From assembly GCF_000227135.1 (NCBI RefSeq), contig NC_018239.1, positions 124,001 to 188,000 on the forward strand: a stretch of 64,000 nucleotides of DNA, written 5' to 3'. Under the pieces are notes generated by a model, which did not search any database, had not been told where the DNA came from, and saw nothing but the letters and a program-made list of their open reading frames with translations. This document shows, piece after piece, positions 49,607 to 58,294 of the stretch (positions are counted from its first letter, which is position 1; every line of letters begins with the position of its first letter). Position numbers and translations under genes: made by a program. The DNA comes from Leishmania donovani. Taxonomy: Eukaryota; Euglenozoa; Kinetoplastea; Trypanosomatida; Trypanosomatidae.

Positions 49607-52010
49607 GCCCGCGCACGTGCACCCATCGGCTCCTCGCCTTCGGTGCCTTCAGTTCTTTGCTCTTTAACTTTCTCTTCCCCCCCCCCCTACACCGTTGACT
49701 TGACCTGCCCCGCCGCCTCCGCCCTCTTAGTTGACAGCCGCTGCTCTCGCCCCGACGCTCTTGCGGCTCTTTGATTGCCTCTCCCTTTCTTTGCCTTCTC
49801 CACGTTGGATGCTTTTCTCGCTTCGTCCCCCGTTCTCCCCTCGCCTGTTATCCTCTGCCTCCCTCCCACAGGACTTGCCTGCGTTGGTGGTGCGAGAAGG
49901 CCCGGTGGACAGACAGAGAGAGCGAGCGAGCGAGCGAGCAAGAGGGCCGGAGGAGGGAGACATATGGAAAGAGATGGCGCGACCGCCTGCACCACCATCC
50001 CGCCTTCGATCCCTCAGGGAAAGAGACTCCTCGCCCCCTGCGCGCGGCTCCGGCGTCTTCTTTCGTGCTTTCTTCGCTTCTTTATCCACTTCACGTGTGC
50101 ACATTGGGACACGGATCTGCTCTTTACGTCTGTGCATATATATATATATAATACACACAGAGAAAAGTATTCATATAAGTATGTACACATATATAATTGT
50201 CTAGTTCGTTTCCGGATTTTTACGGTTTCCGTTTTTAGTCTTTGGTCAGCATCGTGATGGCTAGTGGCATGAGCCCACCCACCCATCCCTCTCGTCGGTG
50301 TGTGCCCGGGCCCGTGTGCTTCTTCGATCACAAGTAATATGTCTGTGTGTCTGCGTGTGTGTGTGTGTGTGTGCTCCTCTAACGTTGACTCTCTCACACA
50401 CACACACGCGCGCAGACACCCGCGCTGTTTTCGGTCTCTTCGACGGCAATCGCCGCCTTTCGCGAAGGTCATCTCCGATTATTATTTTTTGTTGCTCGCG
50501 ACCCTCGAGTACGTCAGTGTGTGCGCACGTCTGTGCGCGCGCTTTAACGTGTGGAGGTCAGGGGAGGGGGGTGTCTGTAGTCTTGTGTGTGTTCTGCACC
50601 TGCCAGCCACACCTCCATCCCCAGGCCCTTTTTCGTGCGCCCTCGAAAGCTTCACGCGCATTCCTTGTCGCCCTCTGGTCCCCTTTTCTCTCTCGCTCTC
50701 CCCCCCCCTCTTCCATGGTGCTGTCAACTATTCTTTGAAGAGCGTGCCCATGCATATACATGTAAGCCTGTGTGCGTCGTACGTTTTCTCTCTTGAGAGG
50801 GAGACAGAGGCATGGCGAGGCAGACGCGAGAGAGAGAGGTGACGCGACTCCGGCGCCCTCAAGGAATCAGCACAGGAGTAGCGGAAGGTGGCGCGCCATC
50901 CCTACGTCTCTCCTCCTTAACCCTCCCTCTCACTCTCTCGGGGCCTTCAATGTGTGTTTCGCTTTTTCGCTTCTCCTTTTTTGGATAAGCATAACGGCTC
51001 AAAGACAAATCTTTCCGCCGGCCATCATGACACCCAGGCTCAGGGTGAACACAGAAAAATCACAAAACCACGCCGACGAAACTTGCCACAGCGTACACGC
51101 ACACGCACAAGCGTTGCGTCGCTTCCCCCGTGTTGAGCGAGGGGCATGTGTGCTCGCGAACGCAATGGACTCTGTCCTCCATCTTTTTGGGTGGGCCGTT
51201 GCCGTTTCACCGCGCCGATGGCTGCATCTTGCTGCCGGCGTTCGCGCGCCCCCAACACCCACGACGAGCAGCGCCTGAAAAGACACCCCTCGGAGGGGGG
51301 CCCCGCCCAGTGGTGAGGCGTTTTTTTTCCCCTCAGCCTGTCCGCCCCTCCCCCTCCCAACATGAACCGAACCCGGTCCCGCGCGGCCCTTCCTCGGGCG
51401 CCCACCCGCGCCGCGAAAAACCGCCACCGGGGCGCGCGCGGCGGCGCGGCCCCTGCCCTGTGCCCCACCGGCCCAGCCGCCCCCCCACCCCCGCGCCCCC
51501 GGGGCCAGACCCCCAAGAGAGGGNNNNNNNNNNNNNNNNNNNNNNNNNNNNNNNNNNNNNNNNNNNNNNNNNNNNNNNNNNNCCCCAAAGAGAGGGCGAG
51601 GGCGCCGGGCCCAAAACCGCGGGGCCGCGGGCCCGACAACAGCAGCCGCGCCGCCCCCCCCCTCCCGAGGCGGGGAGGGGGGCACGCCACGAGCGGTGGC
51701 GGCCAGCAGAACCAGCAAGGAGAGAAAGAGGGCGGATGGCTGCGTAGGAAAGGGCGCGGGCAGGCGGGCGGCTGCGAAGCTGTCCGGCACAGCTTGGGTA
51801 GCGCACCTTGAGCGAGGGTCGCCTCTGTTTAGGGAGGGGGGCCACGTGTTGCCCACAGCGTCCTGCACAGTACAGTGCAGGTGCGGCCTGGTGTTTCTTG
51901 TGCTTTCTCTTTTGGCAGTGCCCTGGTGGCTCCGTGTTGTCAGTGCAAGGAGAAATGAAAAGGATCTCTTGCGGGGACAGAGAGGGAGAGGGGTAGGCAA
52001 ACAGCCACGC
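49607..52010. other. Convergent strand-switch region
   Basis: The + strand genes end at 49606 and the - strand genes end at 52011, so the two polycistronic units converge here. It contains TA and GT/AC microsatellites (about 50136-50151, 50341-50372 and 50393-50416), a T run (51322-51329), G/C homopolymer runs around 51290-51720 and an N gap. I see no tRNA or other RNA gene, although such regions in trypanosomatids often host them. In Leishmania these sites are known to be termination zones carrying base J; that cannot be seen here. Confidence 0.75.
51524..51582. other. Assembly gap (59 N)
   Basis: A run of 59 undetermined bases. The left edge ends CCCCAAGAGAGGG and the right edge starts CCCCAAAGAGAGGG. 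Both flanks (about 51280-51720) are unusually rich in G/C homopolymers, suggesting low-quality or hard-to-sequence DNA. Confidence 0.98.
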
Positions 52011-53243
52011 TCAAGAGAAGTCAAACTGTGGCTGTTTCGTGCGAGACGGCGTCGTCAACTGTGCTGCTAGCGGATGCGTTAGCGGTGGCGAAGACTGTTC
52101 CGCCTGCCGGTGCAGATCATCGACATCTATTGACGTCACGGTCACCAACCCGTTGGCGAGGTACACCACACCCGAGTCCTCCTGCGCAGGAGTGTCGTGT
52201 ATGCACTCGATGGAGTAGCCACGCACCGCCGCGTCGCGGGCGCCGACGGTGGTGCCGAGAAAAGGGTTCGATGGGTGCAGAGGCACAGCAGCTGGTGCGA
52301 GAGCGGCGGTGCCGAGAGTCGGTGCGTGCGGGGTCGTAGAAACCATGAACGCCGCCTTCATTGCACCGCGTACGAGCCGCGCTTCCCCAGGCTCGGCATC
52401 AGCAATCTGCTTGCGCCTCTCCTGCGCCTCGGTGCCGCTGCGAGCAGCGCGTTCGCCTCGGTTGGCACTAAGGCCGGGAGGCGGACTCGCCTGCGGTCGC
52501 ACGTGCACTTCCCCGTCCCACTCAAGGATGCGAGATCGCTGTGTGGGCGCCGCCACCCCCGCGCCAATCGCGCCCGTTGCAGAGCCGTTGTTGTTGGCAA
52601 TCTCGGCTCGCTCGGCTGCCGCGCGCGGTCCGCCGCGGCTGGGGGAGGACAAGCGAGCCGAGAGCATCACACCCTCACTCACCAAAAGCAGCCGCTCATC
52701 CTCGTATGCCGGCGCGAGCGATGTGGCGACTGTCGCAGGCACCGGCGCAGGGGCTGGAGACGCGATCGGCGACAGGCTCACAGTCTCATTGGCGTAGGCG
52801 CGCAGGCTCCCCAATGGAACAATCTTGCGCGACAACGGCGACGCGGGCGTTCCGCCTCGCTCTGCAAGGGAGCTCATCCCGAGACCCGCATCCTCCGCTG
52901 GATCCTGGCACGGGGACGGGGCAAAAAGCTCGGCCTTGCGCGCCTCGAGGTCCGCGAAAGACTCCTCCAGATGCCGCGGTGAGGAGTAGACGGCACCGCG
53001 GGGAGGAGCGGCAGCCTCGCTGGCGCTCCGGGAAAGTGTCGCCGCCGCGACAGAGGAAATATGCAACTCCGCCAGAAGTTGCCCACCGGCGTCGGAAAAG
53101 GTGGTATGGGTGGCAGCCGGGTTGGTCTCGACGCCTGCGTCGGCGTCCAACGAGCCGCTGTAACTGCTCCTTGAGGACGTGGACGACGAGGACGCCGCGT
53201 GACCTTGGTCGAGGTCTAGCAGCCATGAAAGCGCTGCGAACAT
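52011..53243 (-). CDS. Hypothetical low-complexity protein
   Basis: A 410-residue protein, unrecognised. The ATG (complement of 53241-53243) is the first after a C/T-rich tract whose AG lies at about 53345-53346 on the complement. It is rich in Ala/Ser/Pro with few hydrophobic segments. A short, more ordinary region near residues 85-110 (SPRHLEESFADLEARKAEL) and another at about 345-385 (the YSIECIHDTP/YLANGLVTVTSIDVDDL stretch) may be the conserved cores. There is no signal peptide, membrane helix or known motif. It is the last gene of the - strand unit, next to the convergent region, and its 3' end is about 430 bases from the N gap. Confidence 0.72.
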   Translation of the reverse strand: MFAALSWLLDLDQGHAASSSSTSSRSSYSGSLDADAGVETNPAATHTTFSDAGGQLLAELHISSVAAATLSRSASEAAAPPRGAVYSSPRHLEESFADLEARKAELFAPSPCQDPAEDAGLGMSSLAERGGTPASPLSRKIVPLGSLRAYANETVSLSPIASPAPAPVPATVATSLAPAYEDERLLLVSEGVMLSARLSSPSRGGPRAAAERAEIANNNGSATGAIGAGVAAPTQRSRILEWDGEVHVRPQASPPPGLSANRGERAARSGTEAQERRKQIADAEPGEARLVRGAMKAAFMVSTTPHAPTLGTAALAPAAVPLHPSNPFLGTTVGARDAAVRGYSIECIHDTPAQEDSGVVYLANGLVTVTSIDVDDLHRQAEQSSPPLTHPLAAQLTTPSRTKQPQFDFS

Positions 53244-53443
53244 GGCGGCTGTTCTTTACACCCGGCGCGAGCAGCTGCGATGCAGACTAGTGCGTCGTAG
53301 GAGGAAGGCTGCCGCACTACCGCTGCCCCCCCCCCCCAGTGGAGCTTGCAGGGTGCGAAGGAGGTAGAGATCGGTAAGGCGAAGCGACGTTGGCGTCCCT
53401 CTGCACCGTCACACTCAAGCTTCACCTGCTCTGTAACCGTCTG

Positions 53444-53476
<33 letters not shown>

Positions 53477-54892
53477 CCTTCTCTGCGGCAATGCTGTACG
53501 GCTCACAGCGTTCCTTTCTAATGCCAGTGCTACGGAGCGTGCGGCGCGTCCTTCCATGCGTCCGCACACGTTCAACGCACCTCAGTCGTTCGCACACCCG
53601 CGCGCGGGGGAGGGGGCACCACGTTTTTTGAGGATAGAGGCGACATGTGTTGAAGAGAGGAGAGCCATAACACACAAGGAGCGGAGAGAAAGTTGGGGGT
53701 GTGCGCGCACCACGGCTGCGGTGTCCTCACAGAACAGACGACCGCCTCGCGCAGCCCTGAAGAGCATGCGGAAAAGGGAGTGAGCGCGAGCGCAAGGCAG
53801 CGCCTCAGCGAGGAGAGAGAGAGATGCACCACGGCACCAGACAACGCCGCAATGCCCGACAAATACAATCAGGGACAAAATACCAGCAGGGCGAGTCAAA
53901 CGCCCACGCGCAGCTAAGGTGCTTCAATGAAAAAAAAGACACGTCAGCCGCGATGTGTGTAAAAGACGAATGTGCACGTTGTCGTGCTCACATTCAAATT
54001 CGTTTTCCTTTTACAACTGCGGGTGCCGCCGCTCAGACGGCAGCACGGACATTCGCTTCGCAGCGTGAGCCCCATGGCCCTGCTCCGCACCGCATGCAGC
54101 CATGCGCCACGCGACAGCCCCTGCGCGGCCCTGTGTCACAGGCAGCCCATCCGCGTGGTGCGAAGCAGCCGCAGACGCGCAGGTGTCACGGCACAATGCC
54201 CCGACTCCGTCATCTGAGAGCACGGCCCCTCCGCCTCACACTCTACCCACAACCAGCAGGCGATGCGTGAGGGCCGGGGGTGGGGCACACGCTTGAGTCG
54301 CGTTTACGCTTCGCCCATCACATGGGGCGGCACAAGCGTGTGCACGGTCACAGGCCGCTCCGGCGCCCCGCCATCCACGGCCTGGCCGCCGAGACCAGTG
54401 GCGATACATCGCGCTGCCCTTCCCCCCCCTCCTCCTACGCCGTAGGGGGCCTAGCCCTGTCACCACCGGAAGTGGCTCTGCATTGGCAGGGATGGGGGGG
54501 TGAAGAGGGGAGGGGAGAGACCGCTTGGCTTTCCCACGCACAGAGTTTGTGTGTATGTGTGTGTGTATGTGTGTGTGCGCTGGATGCCACGACACCGCGC
54601 GGCGAGGCGCCGCATCGTCACCGCGGCAGCCGCAAAACAAACGGAAACGAGGAGAGGAAAAACGATGCGGGCGCTTGCATGCAGCTATGTGATTTCGGAA
54701 GACACGTACCTCTGCCTCCTGTCCATCTGTCGAGAAGCGCGCACATCCATATGCGCACCGCGACGCCTCCGATTCGAACCAGCGTACGGATCCGAGAAAG
54801 CCATGCGAAGAAACAGAGAACCACCACCGAGTGAGAGAGAGGACGAGGCTGGCAGAGGGAGAGCTCGAGCACGTCGTACACCCATCCCTCCC
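53244..54892 (-). other. Intergenic region: 3' UTR of the CZIB gene and 5' UTR of the 53243 gene
   Basis: No supportable gene. It holds a GT run (about 53449-53475), a run of C (53327-53338), the second copy of the 557-bp repeat (54035-54591) and, just beyond the repeat in element orientation, an A-rich short stretch near 54000-54015. Confidence 0.65.
54035..54591 (-). mobile_element. SIDER-like degenerate retroposon segment, copy 2 (inverted relative to copy 1)
   Basis: Reverse complement of 11563-12119 with, by my count, 4 substitutions and 2 one-base indels. The signature-like block begins near 54492 and reads toward lower coordinates, so the element is sense to the - strand transcript, in the 3' UTR of the CZIB gene, the same arrangement as copy 1. 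After the homology ends an A-rich stretch (TAAAAGGAAAAC on the complement) follows, which could be a remnant tail. Copy 1 lacks it. Confidence 0.75.
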
Positions 54893-55378
54893 TCACTTCT
54901 TCTTCGACTTCTCAAACTCTACCGACACGCCTGCCACACTCACGGCCGCCTGCGAGCTCTCATCATAGTCGTACCACTCCTGTGACAGGTCGACATCCTC
55001 GAACAAGCCACCGCCGACCGTGACAACAATCCACTGGTTGTCGATCTCCAGCTCCACTGGCCGGCCACCGCGCACCTCGAAGGCCGCAATCACGTTGGCC
55101 GGGTTTTCCTCCTCCGCGCTGTAGTAGCCGGTGCCCTCCGGGACAGGGAGCACGTCGGCCGTGATGTCCGCCTTGCAGAGCTTGCACTTGGATACGAAGT
55201 TGTGCATGCCGCCATCGCGCTCGTGCTGCTCCGTCTGGTTGACGTACATCATCCCAGCCGACTCCTCGTTGCACGAGGCGCATTGAAAACGCAAGCCCCA
55301 CGCGCGGTTCTTGACAGGTGCGATACGCTCGACCCCCTCCGACTCCTTCACGCTCATGACAGCGTGGAAGACCGGCAT
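54893..55378 (-). CDS. DUF866 / CZIB-family CXXC zinc-binding protein
   Basis: A 161-residue protein, the usual family length. Two CXXC pairs (Cys33/Cys36 and Cys65/Cys68) form the expected single zinc site. The N-terminus is followed by W-G-L-R-F-Q-C-A-S-C, then N-F-V-S-K-C-K-L-C, a RGGRPVELEI strand with the DNQW segment and an acidic D-Y-D-E C-terminal part, matching the eukaryotic UPF0587/C1orf123 (CZIB) pattern of small cytosolic or nuclear zinc proteins of poorly known function. The start is the first ATG after a C/T-rich tract with AG at about 55498-55499 on the complement; an alternative Met at residue 8 exists. It ends in a Lys cluster. Its 3' UTR carries the second 557-bp repeat copy. 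Confidence 0.92.
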   Translation of the reverse strand: MPVFHAVMSVKESEGVERIAPVKNRAWGLRFQCASCNEESAGMMYVNQTEQHERDGGMHNFVSKCKLCKADITADVLPVPEGTGYYSAEEENPANVIAAFEVRGGRPVELEIDNQWIVVTVGGGLFEDVDLSQEWYDYDESSQAAVSVAGVSVEFEKSKKK

Positions 55379-55497
55379 GATGAGCCAACTCCAGTGGTCT
55401 CTGCGCTGCGTTTTTTGTGTTCGCGCACGTCTCTTCAGCCGCTGCGTCTTTCTCCGGTGGAGCGATACGAGGAGGCGGTGTCCTCAAAGGGGGTGCA

Positions 55498-55545
55498 CTG
55501 CAGCACAGAAAGAACGGTAGGGGAGAGCACCGCCTCAGATTGACG
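55498..55545 (-). promoter_or_regulatory. Trans-splice acceptor of the CZIB gene
   Basis: On the complement a C/T-rich tract ending TTTCTGTGCTGCAG gives an AG at 55499-55498, about 120 nt before the start codon. Confidence 0.5.
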
Positions 55546-57240
55546 CGCAGAGGGCGGGGCGGGGCGGAGGACTGGACGCACAAGTCCCGGGTAACCAATC
55601 GAAAGACAAAACTGGAAGCAGGCGATGTGTTTTGTGCCGCCGCGCGACAACGAAGGAATACGATGTAGGCAAAGACGCAGGCAGCGGGGGTGGGGACAGG
55701 GAGAGAGAGAGACTTGGCAGCCGAGAAGGAAAAGACGCATGGAGGCAGGACGGAGACGCTTGCGCACACGCGCTTGCGCATATCGGCCCAAGCACGAGGC
55801 AGAAAGGAAGTATGTGCGCGACTCCACAGAAGAACAACGTTAAACAGTTCAGTGCGCCATAGCGGCGTCATCCACACAAACCCCACATAGGAGTATGTGT
55901 GGGTGCGTGCACGCTGGATCCTCTGCTAACGAAACCGCTCGCGTCCTTTGACCGTCGCGCGTAGGGGCGTGCCGTTGGTGCGTGCCTGTTGCCTCAGATG
56001 ATCGCGTGCACAAGCCATCCTTCTGCCGGATCATGACCAGTGCGAGCGTAAGGAGCCAAAATACCATCAGCTCGGACTGGAATCTCCACCCCACCCCGCT
56101 TGTACGCATCACAGTGCTTCAGAACGCAGAGCAGGATGTGGGAGAGACGGCGGTACGAAGCTGTGAGAAGCCAAACGGATCATGTGCGCCATCCCCTCAC
56201 GCAAGTAAGCGCGTGCACCAAGAGGGCCACCCAGATGGGACGACGCAACGTTTCACGCTGTCGATGTACACAGACACCGAAAAGGAAACGAGGCGTCACG
56301 CACAACCCCGACACGCAGACAGGCACGCACATGGCGGGTCCAATGGTCGTCAAGGCACACAAGTGTCCTTCATGGACTCCAGTGTCCGTAGGGAATGAGG
56401 GAGGGGGAGAAAGAGACAGCAGGCCCTTCAGTGCTCCGCGGCCAGGCAGACGCAACCCTTCCTGGATCGAAAGAGGGATGAACACAGCACGCTACGCTAA
56501 CGCGCTGACGGTGTAACACAAGGGTACGGCAGGCAGTCAGACAGCAGCAAGCACCGACGAGGGCATCACCCGCCCACCCACCCACCCCCCTCACGCACGC
56601 ACGCACGGCCGGCCGGCTCCTTCGCCTTCTCTACCCTACTACCGTTGGCGATGCTGCGTTTGCCACCGTCATGCTGCTGACGGGGCATGTTCACAAAGAG
56701 GGGAGGAGAAACTGTACCGAGCCGAGAGGCGCGTGCACTGCCGCTGTCATGCTGGGCAAGCAGAGGACAGGATAGACGCAAGAGGTCATGCAGGCAAGGG
56801 AGAGAAAGAAGGTAGGGGGAGTGGCTGGATCATGCGGCCGCAGTTCACGGCCTTGTCCCCTGGACCCTAAGAAAACGCCATGATGCGTTTTCTCGGCGGC
56901 TGCCGCTTGCCCACCCTGCACAAAAGCCTAAACGCGTGTGCGCGATCTCTGGCCTCTCGCTTCACCACCACCACCAACACACCACTCGGAGATTTTGGAG
57001 CACAAGAGGGCAAAGCCCAGGTTGACGGGGTGCTGGAGGGCCCGCCGACGCACCCACCCACCCACCTTGCCACGACATGCCATTTTACCAGCATGAGGCG
57101 CGCAATCGTGTCACCCCCCCCTGTCGATAAGATTAGAGGCGGCACTCCCTACAGCTTGCTTGCCTTCGCCGCCTTCTTTGTTTGTTCGTCTTGCTCACGG
57201 ACTCTCCATCCCCGTTCTTGCCGCCTTTCGGCTCTCACAT

Positions 57241-57627
57241 GCTTTAGGGTGCCCATACTCGTCGTGGCGCGTGTCTCTGCTGGTTGCGAGTGCTTGTATG
57301 CGTGCGACCAGCGCAATGACATGGCGCAGAGTCCCGCGAAGAGACGCCGCTGAGGCCGATGATCGAGTCGCACCCGCTCTCGTTCAGTACCCTCCGCCCG
57401 TTGTAGACGCTTGCCACTGTTGAGTTCGGCTGCACGTCGCCGAGCACTGTCATGCTTGTGGTTCCAGCGTCCTTCCTTAGCGTCGCAACCACGGCGTCCA
57501 GCAGCCCGGACCCGCGGACGCCCTTTTCTGTCACAATCAGCCGGGGTTTTCGAAGTTCATCGACCGGATCTTCGGGCCCGAAGCCCTCCGCGCGCTCGCG
57601 CTCACGAACCTCATCATCGGGATGTAG
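57241..57627 (-). pseudogene. Decayed, frameshifted iron-containing alcohol dehydrogenase N-terminal remnant
   Basis: On the - strand one frame reads KPRLIVTEKGV, then GSGLLDAVVATLRKDAG, VQPNSTVASVYNG and GCDSIIGLSGVSSRD in the order of the N-terminal domain of iron-containing alcohol dehydrogenases (family III). The nucleotide-binding G-G-G-S motif has become S-G-V-S. At about 57324 the reading continues in another frame after one extra base (HVIALVARI ... DEYGHPK), which again resembles the family's A-K-x-I-A-L and DYEG segments. There is no ATG start, about 130 residues remain of a roughly 380-residue enzyme, and the catalytic iron-binding half is missing. It is therefore a pseudogene relic lying in the 3' UTR of the bromodomain gene. 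Confidence 0.72.
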
Positions 57628-58294
57628 AACGCCGACGCAGCGGCGCACAGGCAGGTCACGTGCATCGCCGTGGTGCGATGGCGGAGTGTTAAGGGAGGGC
57701 AGAGGGGTCAGGCGGGTGCAGTGCCGTGTTAGTGGGCAGTCGGCGCTTCATTTTGTTCGTCATAGAGAGAGGGAAGGGTGGCAGGGCGCGTGTGCTGCAC
57801 CTGCCGCGCAGTGCTGAGAAGATCGGGTGAGTTGACGAGGAGGAAGAATAGGTTGCATCATGAACGGCGCTGCCGAGTCGGACGCATGCGGGCAAGTGCA
57901 ACTGACAGGCGCAATGCCCACACGCCTGCGCGCACGCAGAGAGAGAGAGAGACAACGATGTGCACTCAAATGCCGATCCGCACTCACACAGATACGGGCG
58001 AGAGCATAACGTCGTGCGCCGCGTGAGCGCAGCGGCGGCAGCGGGGACGAAAAAAAAGAACAGCGAACAACGCCGAGTTGCGCATGTCTGATGTAAGGGA
58101 CTTCTGCCCTCTCTCGCACAGAGGGGGGGGGAGTGCGAGGAGGGAGGACACACAGAAAGGCGAACAAAGAACAGACGTGATTGCGTCGACAGGCACGAGT
58201 GTGCGCACAGGCGCACTTGAACATCCCGGAGACCCTCACCCCCATCGTAAGTGTTGCGCTTAACGGTCGCGTGGGCAACAGACAGGCAGAGATG

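Larger units (their letters stand above)
55379..58294 (-). other. Intergenic region with a gene remnant
   Basis: It contains the 5' UTR of the CZIB gene and the 3' UTR of the bromodomain gene. Apart from the iron alcohol dehydrogenase remnant at about 57241-57627 (listed separately), open frames look like UTR noise. A repeated CCCA/CACC stretch is at about 56570-56592. Confidence 0.6.

Noticed and set aside
54770..54790. GGTTCGAATC on the - strand, similar to a tRNA B box / T loop
   Set aside because: The flanking bases do not pair into a T stem and no A box or acceptor stem is present at the right distance.
54963..55886. 307-codon - strand frame overlapping the CZIB gene
   Set aside because: It is out of frame with the clear DUF866 protein, and the upstream part is UTR-like.
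56880..57353. 157-codon + strand frame with a mitochondrial-presequence-like start
   Set aside because: It is antisense to the transcription direction of this unit and overlaps the iron-ADH relic; its sequence has no resemblance to a family.
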